A DNA stretch of 64,000 bases, from contig NZ_JBNYXW010000007.1 of NCBI RefSeq assembly GCF_051380875.1, positions 230,789-294,788 on the forward strand, written 5' to 3'. Below, piece after piece: positions 1-9,344 of the stretch (positions are counted from its first letter, which is position 1; every line of letters begins with the position of its first letter). The notes beneath the pieces were generated by a model. It saw only the letters and a program-made list of their open reading frames with translations. It did not search any database and was not told where the DNA came from. The position numbers and the translations under genes were made by a program. This DNA is from Janthinobacterium sp051380875 (GTDB lineage: Bacteria > Pseudomonadota > Gammaproteobacteria > Burkholderiales > Burkholderiaceae_D).

Positions 1-1799
1 TGCTGCAATGGTGAAGTGGCCTTGAACTGGGCCGCATCCTTGACAGGGTCGCCAATCAGCACGGGCATGCCGTATTGGCGGTAGTGCTCGGAGACGTCCG
101 AGTAGCCGCCCCAGCTGCCGTTGCGCAGCAGTTCGATGTCGGTGACGCCGGCCCAATCGATGCCGCAGCGGTACAGGTCCGGGTCGTTGATCAGGCCCAT
201 CAAAGTGGCATAGCCGCCATAGCTGGCGCCGGCGATGCAGATGCGGCGCGGGTCGGCGATGCCTTCGGCAATCGCCCAGCGCGCGCCATCAGCGATATCG
301 TCCTGCATTTTCAAGCCCCATTGCTTCCATCCGGCCTGGAAGTGATGCTGGCCGAAGCCCGTGCTGCCCCGGTATTCCGGTTCCAGCACCACATAGCCGC
401 GCGAGGCCAGGAATTGGCTTTCGGCATTCCAGTTCCAGCTGCCGCGCACCCATGGGCCGCCATGCACGAGCACCACCATGGGGCGCATTTTTGCCCCTCC
501 CTTGGGGATTGTCAGCCAGGCGGGAATGCTGAGGCCATCGCGGGCCTTGTAGTGGCGCAAGTCCTTATTTGCCATCTGTGATGACACGATGGCGGGGTGG
601 GCGCTACCGAGCACGCTCAAACTGCCCGTCTCGCTATTGAACAGCTGATACATGACCGGCATGGTGTCAGAAACGCTGCGCACCAGGATGAAGGGCGTGG
701 CCGAACGCCAGCCGGTGGACAGGCTGTTGATGCTCATGGGCAGCAAGGCATTCACCTGCTTTTGCATGGCTTGCATCTTTTCATCGAGCCATTGCGTGGT
801 TTGTGCATCGGTTTCATAGCGCAGGCCCAGCAGGTGGCCGCTGCTGCTCAGCATTTCCGCTTGCACATCGAAGTCGGGCGAGGCGGCCAGGGGCGTGTCA
901 GCGAGGCGGTTCTTTTCCAGGTCGTAGCGGTACAGCGCCAGCTTGTCGCGGCCATGCTGGGCATGCACGTACAGGCTGCCGTCGGGAGCGAAGAAGGCGG
1001 GCGTGAACGCGTCCTTGCCGCCGCTGTAGGCGTCGAAGCGGGCCAGCGTGCGCCACGGCGCATCGCTACTGTCGCGGTAATGGATTTCTTCCTGGGCGCC
1101 GTTGCGCACCTGCGCGATGCGCAATTGTCCCTGTTTGTCGAACAGCCAGTTGCGCGTGCCGGGCGGCTGCGCGATGGTCTTGGCGATGCCAGTACTGGTA
1201 TTGAGGCGCAACAGGGCCAGGTCGTTGATCTCGCCGGGGCGGGTGAATTCCGGTTGGGCGACAAACACGTCGTCCGATTGCTGGTCGCCGATGCTTTGCA
1301 GCAGGAAGGTGTTCCACGGCAGCATCAATATGGCGCGCTTGTTTTGCCGGAAATCGGTGCGCGTGACCAGTTGCCGGTAATTGCTGCCGTCGGCGTTGAC
1401 GGCGTACAGGCCGGGTCCGTAGCGTAATGCGCCCTGCGCCAGTTGCCGGTCAGCCAGGTCGAATACGACACGCTGGTCGTTGACCCAGCGGAAGTTATTC
1501 ACATCGGCGTCGCTGAAGAACGCCACCACCTTGACTTGCATGCTCGCCAGTTCCAGCACGGCAAGGCGCACGCGCTGCCCGGCAGGCGCCACGCGCACGG
1601 CCAGACGGCGGCCATCGGGCGAGAGAATGGCGCCGCTGAAGGAGCTGCTTTCAAAAAAATTCTCGATGGGAATCAGCGCGCCTGGCCCGCTCACTACAGT
1701 GGCCGCCGCAGGTGCCGCGTCGAGCGCCCATGCGCCTGATGCGCTGGTCAATGTGCACAGGGACGCGAACAGCGCTGCGTAAAACTGTTTGCCAAACAT
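1..1799 (-). CDS. S9 family prolyl oligopeptidase, secreted (C-terminus cut by window edge)
   Basis: Serine peptidase of the S9 (prolyl oligopeptidase/acylaminoacyl peptidase) family, expected to cleave short peptides in the periplasm or outside the cell. The reading frame is open from an ATG at 1799, preceded by AAGGA five bases upstream, to the window edge, so about 600 residues are visible. The N-terminus has a hydrophobic stretch ending in SGAWA, a likely signal peptide. A beta-propeller-like region follows, then the hydrolase domain with HGGPWVRG and the nucleophile motif GASYGGY close to the window edge. The catalytic Asp and His would lie outside the window. It is a close paralogue of the intact gene at 2388-4427 and is transcribed in the same direction, which points to tandem duplication. 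Confidence 0.9.
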   Translation of the reverse strand, partial: MFGKQFYAALFASLCTLTSASGAWALDAAPAAATVVSGPGALIPIENFFESSSFSGAILSPDGRRLAVRVAPAGQRVRLAVLELASMQVKVVAFFSDADVNNFRWVNDQRVVFDLADRQLAQGALRYGPGLYAVNADGSNYRQLVTRTDFRQNKRAILMLPWNTFLLQSIGDQQSDDVFVAQPEFTRPGEINDLALLRLNTSTGIAKTIAQPPGTRNWLFDKQGQLRIAQVRNGAQEEIHYRDSSDAPWRTLARFDAYSGGKDAFTPAFFAPDGSLYVHAQHGRDKLALYRYDLEKNRLADTPLAASPDFDVQAEMLSSSGHLLGLRYETDAQTTQWLDEKMQAMQKQVNALLPMSINSLSTGWRSATPFILVRSVSDTMPVMYQLFNSETGSLSVLGSAHPAIVSSQMANKDLRHYKARDGLSIPAWLTIPKGGAKMRPMVVLVHGGPWVRGSWNWNAESQFLASRGYVVLEPEYRGSTGFGQHHFQAGWKQWGLKMQDDIADGARWAIAEGIADPRRICIAGASYGGYATLMGLINDPDLYRCGIDWAGVTDIELLRNGSWGGYSDVSEHYRQYGMPVLIGDPVKDAAQFKATSPLQ

Positions 1800-1849
1800 G
1801 TTTTCCTTTTGATGGTAGCAATAATGAAACACAAGGGTGTTAGTGAAAA

Positions 1850-2383
1850 TCAAGGTGGCCCGTTATAGCGTCGGAGGAACGTTTCCACGCGTTGCCAGAA
1901 GTCGATGCGGTTCTTCGGCAAGCGCCAGTCGTGGCCTTCGTCGTCATAGCGCAGCCACTGCGCATGCGGATTATTCTGCCGGATAGCCTGATACACATTT
2001 TCGGCATCGGACGACGGCAGTTGCTGATCGGCATCGCCATGCGCCATCAGCAGCGGCTGCGTGATGCGCGCGGCCAGGTAGCGGGGCGAGGTGGTGCGCC
2101 ATTGCGCGGCATCGTGTTCCGCGTCGCCGATCAGGCTGCTGGCCGGATAGCGGTCATGGCGCGCATCGAGATTGGCGCCCACGCGTCAGCGGCCATCGGC
2201 CAGCGCCGCCAGGTCGGTGACGGCCGACCAGGCCACGCCGCAGCGGTATAGCTCGCCGTCCTTGGCCAGTCCCATCAGCGCCGCATAGCCCCCATAACCG
2301 CCGCCGACGATGCACACGCGTTGCGGATCGGCGATGCCCTGGGCGATGGCCCAGCGCGCGCCATCGCCCAAGTCGTCCTGCAT
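1850..2383 (-). pseudogene. Remnant of a third S9 peptidase (C-terminal fragment, inactivated)
   Basis: The frame starting at an ATG at 2383 (MQDDLGDGARW) aligns with the C-terminal third of the two flanking S9 peptidases (MQDDIADGARW), so about 450 N-terminal residues are missing. Three lesions are visible. The fragment begins four bases after the stop of the upstream paralogue. The nucleophile motif GASYGG reads GGGYGG, so the catalytic Ser is replaced by Gly. An in-frame TGA at 2186-2188 interrupts the domain, after which the same frame continues to a TGA at 1850 with the HGDADQQ and EGHDW segments that carry the catalytic Asp and His. It most likely arose by unequal recombination within a tandem array and then decayed. 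Translation of the short pieces cannot be excluded. Confidence 0.85.
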
Positions 2384-2387
2384 GGCC

Positions 2388-4427
2388 TTATGGCGCGGTG
2401 GCGGTGGCTGGAGCCGGTGTTGCGCCCGCTGGTCCGATGCTGCGTGCCAGCAGCTTTTCGGCGCGGCTCCAGAAGTCGACATTGTTTTTCTGCAGCGCCC
2501 AGCCATGGCCTTCCTCGTTGTATAGCACCCACTCGACATTCGGGTTGGTCTTGCTGACGGCCTGGTAGAACAGGCGGCCCTGGTTGGCCGGTACGCGCTG
2601 ATCCGCGCCGCCATAGCCGAGCAACAAAGGCTGCTTGATGCGGGCCGCCTGTTGCAGCGGCGACGTGGCCTTCAGTTGCGCTGCATCAAGAACGGCGTCG
2701 CCGACCATATCTTTCATGCCGCTTTTTTTATAGGAATCGGCCAGGTCGGAATCGCCGGTCCAGTGTCCATCGCGCATCATGTTGATGTCGGTGACGCCGA
2801 CCCAGTTGATGCCGCATTTGAACAGGTCGGGATCGTTGAGCAAGCCCATCAGTGTGGAATAGCCGCCATAGCTGGCGCCGGCTATGCAGATGCGCTGCGG
2901 ATCTGCATAGCCCTGGGCGATGGCCCAGCGGGCGCCGTCGGCGATATCGTCCTGCATCTTCAAGCCCCATTGCTTCCAGCCCGCCTTGTAGTGCGCCGCG
3001 CCATAGCCGGTGCTGCCGCGGTAGTCCGGTTCCAGCACGGCATAGCCGCGCGACGCCAGGAACTGGGTTTCGCGATTCCAGCTCCAGTGGCCGCCGCGTA
3101 CCCAGGGGCCGCCATGCACCATCACCACCATGGGCAGGTTCTTGCCGCTGTGGCCCTTGGGCAGCGTCAGGTAGGCTGGAATGCTGAGGCCATCGCGCGC
3201 CGGGTAGCGCACCAGCGTCTTGTGCGACATTTTCAAGGGATCGATGGCCGGGTGGCTGCTGCCTACGGGCATGAGTTGACCCGTGTCGGTATTGAAGATG
3301 AGTACAGTTGCCGGCTGCACATCGGAACTGGCCGTGACCAGCACGAACGGCGTTGCCGGCCGTTTCGCCACGGAAATGGTATTCACGGTGGCGGGCAGCA
3401 GGGCATCGACCTTGGACTGGACGGCGTCGAGCGGCTTGTCGAACCAGATCGTGCCGGCGGCATCCGTTTCAAAGCGCATGCCCAGTAATTTATCGGCGCC
3501 CTGGATGGGGATGCCGGAAAAATCGTAGCCGGGCGTGTTGGCCAGCGGCGCACCCTCGATGGCGTCCTTCGCCAGGTCATAGCGGTAAACCGCCTGCGTA
3601 CCCTTATATGGCGCATGCACATAGAAATTACCTTTGGCATCAAAGAAGGCCGGCGAAAAATCGCCGTCCTTGGCTTGATACACATCGCTTTCGCGCAGCT
3701 TGCGCCACGGCGATTGCGCATCGTCGCGGTAAAAAATGGAGCGCTTGTTTTCCTTGACCACCAGGGCGATGCGCACCTGGCCTTCCTGGTCCAGCAGCCA
3801 GCCCTGGGCATCGGCCAGCGTGGCGGCGACCTTGCTGATGCCCGTCACCGTATTCAAGCGCAGCAGTGCTTCCGAGGGAACGCCGGTGGTGCTGAAGCTC
3901 GTTTTCGTGACGTAGACGTCATCCGTGCTGTGATCGCCGCTGGCGCTGAGCAGCCGCGTATTCCAGCTTAGCATCTCACGCGTGCTGCTGGTTGTGGTCT
4001 TCGTGGAATAGGTGTTGCTGGCCAGCTGGCGGTAGCCGCTGCCGTCGATGTTGATGGCATACAAGCCCGGTCCGTACTGCACATCCCCTTGGGCAATATT
4101 GCGGTCAATCACGCTATACACGATGCGTTGCTCATTGACCCAGGCGATGCTGCTGATATCGGCATCTTCGAACGAGGTCAGGCCCGCGACCTTCATGCTG
4201 GGCAAATCGACAGTATATAGCTGGACCCGTCCCCCCTTGGCGCTGACCAGCACGGCGACATGGCGGCCATCGGGCGACAGCACGGCGCCGCTGAGCGCGG
4301 CATTGGCAAAGAAGTCGGCAATGGAGACCGCCGCGGCGGGCGCGCTCGCTGTGGCGGCATTCGCTGGCAGGCAGGCGATACTGGATAACACGGCACTCAG
4401 GGTGAGACAGGCAAGGCTGGACCGCAT
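2388..4427 (-). CDS. S9 family prolyl oligopeptidase, secreted
   Basis: Full-length 679-residue S9-family serine peptidase. Residues 1-25 form a signal peptide (basic start, hydrophobic core, ANA before the mature chain). An N-terminal propeller-like region runs to about residue 420, followed by the alpha/beta hydrolase domain with HGGPWVRGG, the nucleophile elbow GASYGGY, the Asp segment GGADQRVP and the His segment EEGHGW, so the triad is complete. The protein ends in a short Ala/Pro/Thr-rich tail. It lies head-to-tail with the paralogue at 1-1799, separated by the remnant at 1850-2383. Substrate unknown; probably general peptide scavenging. Confidence 0.92.
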   Translation of the reverse strand: MRSSLACLTLSAVLSSIACLPANAATASAPAAAVSIADFFANAALSGAVLSPDGRHVAVLVSAKGGRVQLYTVDLPSMKVAGLTSFEDADISSIAWVNEQRIVYSVIDRNIAQGDVQYGPGLYAINIDGSGYRQLASNTYSTKTTTSSTREMLSWNTRLLSASGDHSTDDVYVTKTSFSTTGVPSEALLRLNTVTGISKVAATLADAQGWLLDQEGQVRIALVVKENKRSIFYRDDAQSPWRKLRESDVYQAKDGDFSPAFFDAKGNFYVHAPYKGTQAVYRYDLAKDAIEGAPLANTPGYDFSGIPIQGADKLLGMRFETDAAGTIWFDKPLDAVQSKVDALLPATVNTISVAKRPATPFVLVTASSDVQPATVLIFNTDTGQLMPVGSSHPAIDPLKMSHKTLVRYPARDGLSIPAYLTLPKGHSGKNLPMVVMVHGGPWVRGGHWSWNRETQFLASRGYAVLEPDYRGSTGYGAAHYKAGWKQWGLKMQDDIADGARWAIAQGYADPQRICIAGASYGGYSTLMGLLNDPDLFKCGINWVGVTDINMMRDGHWTGDSDLADSYKKSGMKDMVGDAVLDAAQLKATSPLQQAARIKQPLLLGYGGADQRVPANQGRLFYQAVSKTNPNVEWVLYNEEGHGWALQKNNVDFWSRAEKLLARSIGPAGATPAPATATAP

Positions 4428-4535
4428 GGTTACTCCGGATTGAATTGCTAGATAGGGTATTCATTTGAATATTGTTTCCCCAAGGCTATCATTTACGGAG
4501 GGTTTTAGCGAGTCCAGCTCAGTGTTTTCCTGTAA

Positions 4536-6584
4536 TTATTCCGGTGCCCGGATATGTTCGACCAGCCCCGTGCTGCGGCGTCCCGGCGCCGGCGTCAGCC
4601 AGCTGACCAGCACGGCGGCGGCCAGGCCAGCCGGTACGCCAAAGATGCCGGCGGAAATCGGTGCGATGTGAAACCATTGTCCAGCGGCATTGCCGCCCAG
4701 CATGGTGCTCGTGTGCAGCATGTAATACAGGCACACGCCAAACCCTGCGACCATGCCGGCCAGCGCCCCCTGGTGGTTGGCGCGCTTCCAGAATACGCCC
4801 AGCACCAGAGGCGGGAACAGGGTTGAGGCGGCCAGCGAAAAGGCGATACCGACCAGTGACAGGATATCGGCCGGCTTTTGCGAGGCAGCATAGGCGGCGA
4901 TGAAGGCCACGGCCAGCAGCAGCAATTTCGAAATCGTCACGCGCTTCTGCGTCGAGGCGGTGGGATCGACCACCTTGTAATAAATGTCGTGCGAGAGGGC
5001 ATTCGAAATGGCCAGCAACAAGCCGTCCGCCGTCGACAGGGCGGCGGCCAGGCCACCGGCCGCCACCAGGCCGGAAATGACATACGGCAAGCCGGCGATC
5101 TCGGGCGTGGCCAGCACCAGCACGTCGGCATCGATGGAAATTTCCGCCAGCTGCACGATGCCGTCGCGGTTGACGTCGACGATGCTGATCAAGGGACTGA
5201 GCTTGTCTACATTGGCCCAGTACGACACCCAGGTGGGCAGGTTGGCGTATTGCGTACCTACCAGGGAGGAATAAATATCGTATTTGACCAGCACGGCCAG
5301 CGCGGGAATCGTGAGATAGATCAACAGGATGAAGAATAAGGTCCAGAACACGGAGACGCGCGTGTCGTGCACGGAAGGCGTGGTGTAGGATCGCATGAGG
5401 ATGTGCGGCAGGGCTGCCGTGCCCAGCATCATGCAAAACACCAGCGCCAGGAAATTGTTGCGCTTGATGTCGGACTGTTCCCGGTCGGCTGCGGGAAAGG
5501 GCAGCGCATGGGGTGTGAGCGGTTCGGCGCGTTTCTGGTTGGTCGCCTGCGCCGTCTGCCACAGCACGCGCGCTTCATCGGGACTCTTCGGATAAGCGAT
5601 CAGGGTGCGCTCCGCATTGCGGATGTCGAACAACGAGGCATTGCGCTGGCGTAAGTTGTCGAGCTGGCGCTGGGCCGCCAGGTGGCCCTGTTCCCACGAG
5701 CCGGGCAAGCCGTCGATGCGCGCCTGGTAGCTTTGCGCGCGCTGGCGGAAGATGGCGCGCACCTCGTTTTCCTTCGGGTCGGCCTCCAGCACATGTTCGC
5801 GCGCGCTCAGTTGCGGCAGCACCTTGCCATACGCGATCTGCGGCACGGGATTGTCCGCATGCTTGACGGACAGCCACATGGCTGGGATCAGGAAGGCGAT
5901 CAGGATGATGATGTATTGCGCCACCTGCGTCCAGGTGATGGCGCGCATGCCGCCAAGAAAGGAGCAGACCAGGATGCTGGCCAGTCCCAGGAAGATGCCG
6001 ACAGAAAAATCCACGCCCGTGAAGCGCGAAGCGATCAGGCCGACGGCATAGATTTGCGCCACCACGTAGGTAAACGAGACGATGATGGTGGCGGCCACGG
6101 CCACCACGCGCACGGCCGCGCCGCGCCCGTCGGCGCCGCTGCCGTAGCGGGCGGCGAGAAAATCGGGGATCGTGTACTGGCCGAACTTGCGCAGGTAGGG
6201 CGCGATCAGGAGCGCCACCAGGCAATAGCCGCCTGTCCAGCCCATGATGAAGGCCAGGCCATCGAAGCCGTTCAGGTACAGGCCGCCAGCGAGGCTGATG
6301 AAGCTGGCGGCCGAGATCCAGTCGGCAGCCGTGGCCATGCCGTTGAACATGGCCGGCACGCGCCGCCCCGCCACATAGTATTCGGTGACGTTCGAGGTAC
6401 GGCTGATGACGCCGATGGTGGCGTACAGGCTGATGGTGGCAAACATGAACAAGTAGCCGATCCACGCGCGCGGCATGCCTTCCTGCTCCAGCACCGCCAG
6501 GGCCAGCAGGAAAGCGGCAAAGCCGGCCGTAAACAGCAGATAGTAGTGGCACAGCCGGGCAAAAAAGGTGCGCTGGGGGGTCAT
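4536..6584 (-). CDS. VC_2705-type sodium:solute symporter, large subunit
   Basis: A 682-residue inner-membrane transporter of the sodium:solute symporter superfamily, matching the VC_2705 subgroup related to acetate permease ActP. Many hydrophobic helices are visible. The N-terminal half has typical SSS segments (TEYYVAGRRVPA, TAADWISAASFISLAGG, IPDFLAARYG). A hydrophilic insert at about residues 250-370 separates the two membrane halves, as in this subfamily. The ATG at 6584 overlaps the stop of the DUF4212 gene by ATGA, showing translational coupling. The companion small subunit and the two-component system upstream suggest one operon; the solute is probably a small carboxylate, but this is inference. 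Confidence 0.9.
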   Translation of the reverse strand: MTPQRTFFARLCHYYLLFTAGFAAFLLALAVLEQEGMPRAWIGYLFMFATISLYATIGVISRTSNVTEYYVAGRRVPAMFNGMATAADWISAASFISLAGGLYLNGFDGLAFIMGWTGGYCLVALLIAPYLRKFGQYTIPDFLAARYGSGADGRGAAVRVVAVAATIIVSFTYVVAQIYAVGLIASRFTGVDFSVGIFLGLASILVCSFLGGMRAITWTQVAQYIIILIAFLIPAMWLSVKHADNPVPQIAYGKVLPQLSAREHVLEADPKENEVRAIFRQRAQSYQARIDGLPGSWEQGHLAAQRQLDNLRQRNASLFDIRNAERTLIAYPKSPDEARVLWQTAQATNQKRAEPLTPHALPFPAADREQSDIKRNNFLALVFCMMLGTAALPHILMRSYTTPSVHDTRVSVFWTLFFILLIYLTIPALAVLVKYDIYSSLVGTQYANLPTWVSYWANVDKLSPLISIVDVNRDGIVQLAEISIDADVLVLATPEIAGLPYVISGLVAAGGLAAALSTADGLLLAISNALSHDIYYKVVDPTASTQKRVTISKLLLLAVAFIAAYAASQKPADILSLVGIAFSLAASTLFPPLVLGVFWKRANHQGALAGMVAGFGVCLYYMLHTSTMLGGNAAGQWFHIAPISAGIFGVPAGLAAAVLVSWLTPAPGRRSTGLVEHIRAPE

Positions 6585-6895
6585 GTGTTGTCTCCGGCAT
6601 GGAAGGCGCGGTCGAGGCGCCGCATGCGCCAGGCGTAAAACGCGATGATGGCCAGGTACACCAGCGAGGCGCCCTGCGCCGCCATATAAAAGGGCAATGG
6701 CCAGCCGAATAGGTTCAAATGCAGCAGTTCGCGCGCATAAAACACGGTCAGGAAGCCCGTCAGCAGCCAGATCACCAGCAGGATGGCCGTCAGGCGCCGC
6801 GTCTTGTGCCAGTGGGCATCGAGGCGCTGCTGCAATTCGGGGTTGGGCGTGCGCGCTGGGCGCGCCGGCGCCGGGGGAGGGCTCGGCTTATCCAT
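6581..6895 (-). CDS. DUF4212 small subunit of the sodium:solute symporter
   Basis: A protein of about 104 residues with a Pro-rich hydrophilic N-terminus and two predicted membrane helices (around ILLVIWLLTGFLTVF and FYMAAQGASLVYLAI). It matches the DUF4212 family, which regularly sits directly upstream of VC_2705-type symporters and is thought to be their small subunit. I chose the ATG at 6895 (MDKPSPPP), which overlaps the kinase stop (ATGGATAA) and has GAGG upstream. An in-frame ATG at 6907 has AGAGG immediately against it, too close to be a good ribosome site. Its stop overlaps the symporter start. Confidence 0.85.
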   Translation of the reverse strand: MDKPSPPPAPARPARTPNPELQQRLDAHWHKTRRLTAILLVIWLLTGFLTVFYARELLHLNLFGWPLPFYMAAQGASLVYLAIIAFYAWRMRRLDRAFHAGDNT

Positions 6896-8426
6896 ACGTG
6901 ATGTCATCCTCTTGCGGGGCGTCCGGCAGCAGCAAGGCTATGCTCAGGCGCAACAGCGTGCCGGGCAATTTTGGCGAGGTAGTGTGCGGATTATTAAAAA
7001 TATCGACTTCCGCGCCATGCTGCTGAGCAATTTCGCGCACGATGGCCAGCCCCAGGCCGCTGCCGTCGGCATTGCTGCCAAGAATGCGGTAAAAGCGTTC
7101 GAACACGTGCGCCCGCTCCGCCTGCGGGATGCCGGGGCCCGTATCTTCCACTTCCAGGATGGCTAGCTCCAGGGTGCTGCGCACGCGCACCGTGACGCTG
7201 CCGCCGGACGGCGTGTAGCGCAAGGCATTGTCGATCAGGTTACTCAGCAGTTCACGCAACATGATGGCATTGCCGGAAATCATGGTCGAATAGGCGGCTT
7301 GCTCGAAGCCCAAGTCGATGTGCTGGGCAAACGAGGCTTGCACCCAGTCCTGCACCACGCCGCGTGCCAGCTCGTTGAGCTCGATAGGCTCAAAGGCTGT
7401 GCCCGCCTGTGGCTGGTTTTCCGCACGCGCCAGGGCCAGCAACTGGTTCACCAGGCGCGTGGCCGCCTCCGAGCTTTTCGCCAGTTGCAACAGCGAGCGG
7501 TGAATCTCGTCGTGGTCGGTCTGGCGCAAGGCCAGTTCGGACTGCATGCGCATGCCCGCCAGCGGCGTCTTCATCTGGTGCGCCGCATCGGCGATGAAGC
7601 GCTTTTGCATGTCGATCGACAGCGACAGGCGCGACAGCATCTCGTTCAGCGAGCCCACCAGTGGTGTGATTTCCTCGGGTACCTGGCCCGAGTCGATGGG
7701 TGAGAGATCGTCAGGCGGCCGGGCGCGTATGCGTTCCTGCAATTGCGCCAGCGGCGACAGGCCACGCGCCAGGGCAAACCAGACCAGGGCCAGGATCACG
7801 GGCAAGATGATGAACTGCGGCAAAATCACGCCCTTGATGATTTCATTGGCCAATTGCGCGCGCTTTTCCAGGGTTTCGGCCACTTGCACCAGCGCGCGGC
7901 GCGCTTCGTCGTCGTTGCCGGAAGGGATGTCGAGATAGGTAAAGGCCACGCGCACGGGCGTGCCGTGGATGGTGTCGTTGCGGAACAGCACCGTGCCGCT
8001 GCTGTATTTGTCGGGGTCCTGCGGTGGCGGCAAGTCGCGGTCACCTTCCAGATATTCGCCGCGCGCGCCCACCACCAGGTAATACAGGGTGTCGACATCG
8101 TCGCCGCGCAGGAAGTCGCGGCGCTTGTTGTTGGCAGCTTTTTCCGCCACGCGGCGCAGCATCTCGCCGTCGGCCTGTTTGACCTGCTGCGCCAGCACGG
8201 TGACGCTGTCTTCCAGCGCATGGTCGAACGGCTGATTGGCAATGCCTTTTGCCACCAGGTAGGTGATGGCAATGCTCATCGGCCACAGCAGCAGCAAGGG
8301 CGCCAGCATCCAGTCGAGGATTTCGCCAAACAGCGAGTGCTGGATGGTGTCATCCTGCTCCGTGGTGGGCGGCTCGAACCAGTCGTCGTCGACGCTGTCG
8401 TCAGGCGGCGCCTCGCGCACCTTCAC
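6888..8426 (-). CDS. Sensor histidine kinase of the symporter operon (TctE/QseC-like)
   Basis: Membrane sensor kinase of about 512 residues. A membrane helix at about 41-60, a periplasmic region of about 140 residues resembling the 2CSK_N/TctE-type sensor, and a second helix at about 200-221 precede the HisKA domain with AAHQMKTPL (phospho-acceptor His about residue 283). The ATPase boxes NLIDNALRYTP, DTGPGIP and GSGLGLAIV are all present. The start is a GTG at 8426 overlapping the regulator stop (GTGA). The frame stays open upstream to 8609, but that segment only shadows the regulator. The phosphate partner is clearly the adjacent regulator. The link with the downstream transporter suggests it senses the transported solute. 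Confidence 0.9.
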   Translation of the reverse strand: MKVREAPPDDSVDDDWFEPPTTEQDDTIQHSLFGEILDWMLAPLLLLWPMSIAITYLVAKGIANQPFDHALEDSVTVLAQQVKQADGEMLRRVAEKAANNKRRDFLRGDDVDTLYYLVVGARGEYLEGDRDLPPPQDPDKYSSGTVLFRNDTIHGTPVRVAFTYLDIPSGNDDEARRALVQVAETLEKRAQLANEIIKGVILPQFIILPVILALVWFALARGLSPLAQLQERIRARPPDDLSPIDSGQVPEEITPLVGSLNEMLSRLSLSIDMQKRFIADAAHQMKTPLAGMRMQSELALRQTDHDEIHRSLLQLAKSSEAATRLVNQLLALARAENQPQAGTAFEPIELNELARGVVQDWVQASFAQHIDLGFEQAAYSTMISGNAIMLRELLSNLIDNALRYTPSGGSVTVRVRSTLELAILEVEDTGPGIPQAERAHVFERFYRILGSNADGSGLGLAIVREIAQQHGAEVDIFNNPHTTSPKLPGTLLRLSIALLLPDAPQEDDITYG

Positions 8427-9142
8427 TTGCTGGTGGGAGCAGTGGGATCGGCTGCTTCGGCGTGCAGGCGCGCTTCCGAATATTTTTCCAGGCAGTAACC
8501 GAGGCCGCGTACGGTGGCGATGCGCACGCCGCCCACTTCGATTTTCTTGCGCAGGCGGTGCACATACACTTCGATGGCATTGTTCGACACTTCCTCGCCC
8601 CATTCGCACAGGTGGTCGACCAGTTGCTCTTTTGAAACGAGGCGGCCGATGCGGCCCAGCAGGATTTCCAGCAGGCCCAGTTCGCGCGCCGACAGGTCGA
8701 GCATCTGGTCGTTGATGTAGGCGCTGCGGCCCACCTGGTCATAGCTGAGCGGGCCGTGCTTGATGACGGTAGCGCCGCCGCCCGCGCCGCGCCGCGTCAG
8801 GGCGCGCACTCTTGCCTCCAGTTCCGACAGGGCGAACGGCTTGGCCATATAATCATCGGCGCCCAGGTCGAGGCCATTGACGCGTTGTTCGATGGAGTCG
8901 GCCGCCGTCAGTATCAGCACCGGCAGCAGGGAGGCGCGCGCGCGCAGGCGGCGCAGCACTTCCAGCCCGGACATCTTCGGCAAGCCCAGGTCGAGGATCA
9001 GCAAGTCGAATTCCTGGGTGGACAGGGCCGTATCGGCTTCTTGCCCGGTCTTGACGTAATCGATGGCATAACCGGATTGGCGCAGTGAGCGGGTCAGGCC
9101 ATCGGCCAGTACGCTGTCATCTTCGGCAAGTAAAATACGCAT
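8423..9142 (-). CDS. OmpR-family response regulator (TctD/QseB-like)
   Basis: A 239-residue response regulator. The receiver domain has the acidic pocket AEDD near the start, the phospho-acceptor Asp at about residue 51 in LLILDLGLP, and the conserved Lys in YMAKPF. A winged-helix DNA-binding domain follows (LSARELGLLEIL, SNNAIEVYVHRLRKKI, IATVRGLGYCLE). It is first in a leftward operon with the kinase, DUF4212 and the symporter, and probably regulates that operon. It diverges from recA across a 202-bp intergenic region. Confidence 0.93.
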   Translation of the reverse strand: MRILLAEDDSVLADGLTRSLRQSGYAIDYVKTGQEADTALSTQEFDLLILDLGLPKMSGLEVLRRLRARASLLPVLILTAADSIEQRVNGLDLGADDYMAKPFALSELEARVRALTRRGAGGGATVIKHGPLSYDQVGRSAYINDQMLDLSARELGLLEILLGRIGRLVSKEQLVDHLCEWGEEVSNNAIEVYVHRLRKKIEVGGVRIATVRGLGYCLEKYSEARLHAEAADPTAPTSK

Positions 9143-9265
9143 GGTGGGAATTCCTGTGCTCGCGGCAATAGAAGCTTGTATTGTGTTTCATTTTCCGCAA
9201 GGTGGCGAGTTTTTGTGCAAAACAAGGTTTGTATTGATCTGTTTCAAAACAAATCCACGTTCCGC

Positions 9266-9294
9266 TTGCATTGATCACTGTTTTTTTATACAGT
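9266..9294 (+). promoter_or_regulatory. recA sigma-70 promoter
   Basis: TTGCAT at 9266-9271 and TACAGT at 9289-9294 are separated by exactly 17 bases, a plausible -35/-10 pair about 50 bases upstream of the recA start codon. The -10 hexamer overlaps the LexA box. Prediction from spacing and similarity only. Confidence 0.6.
9278..9293 (+). promoter_or_regulatory. LexA (SOS) box of recA
   Basis: CTGT-N8-ACAG, with a T-rich centre (CTGTTTTTTTATACAG), fits the LexA consensus of proteobacteria exactly at both half-sites. It lies over the -10 region of the candidate recA promoter, where LexA binding would block RNA polymerase. recA is a standard SOS gene, so the site is expected here. Confidence 0.88.
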
Positions 9295-9344
9295 AGTGTC
9301 TGTAACGAATTTAACCCCGCGCTAATTTCAGGCTGAAAGAACAT

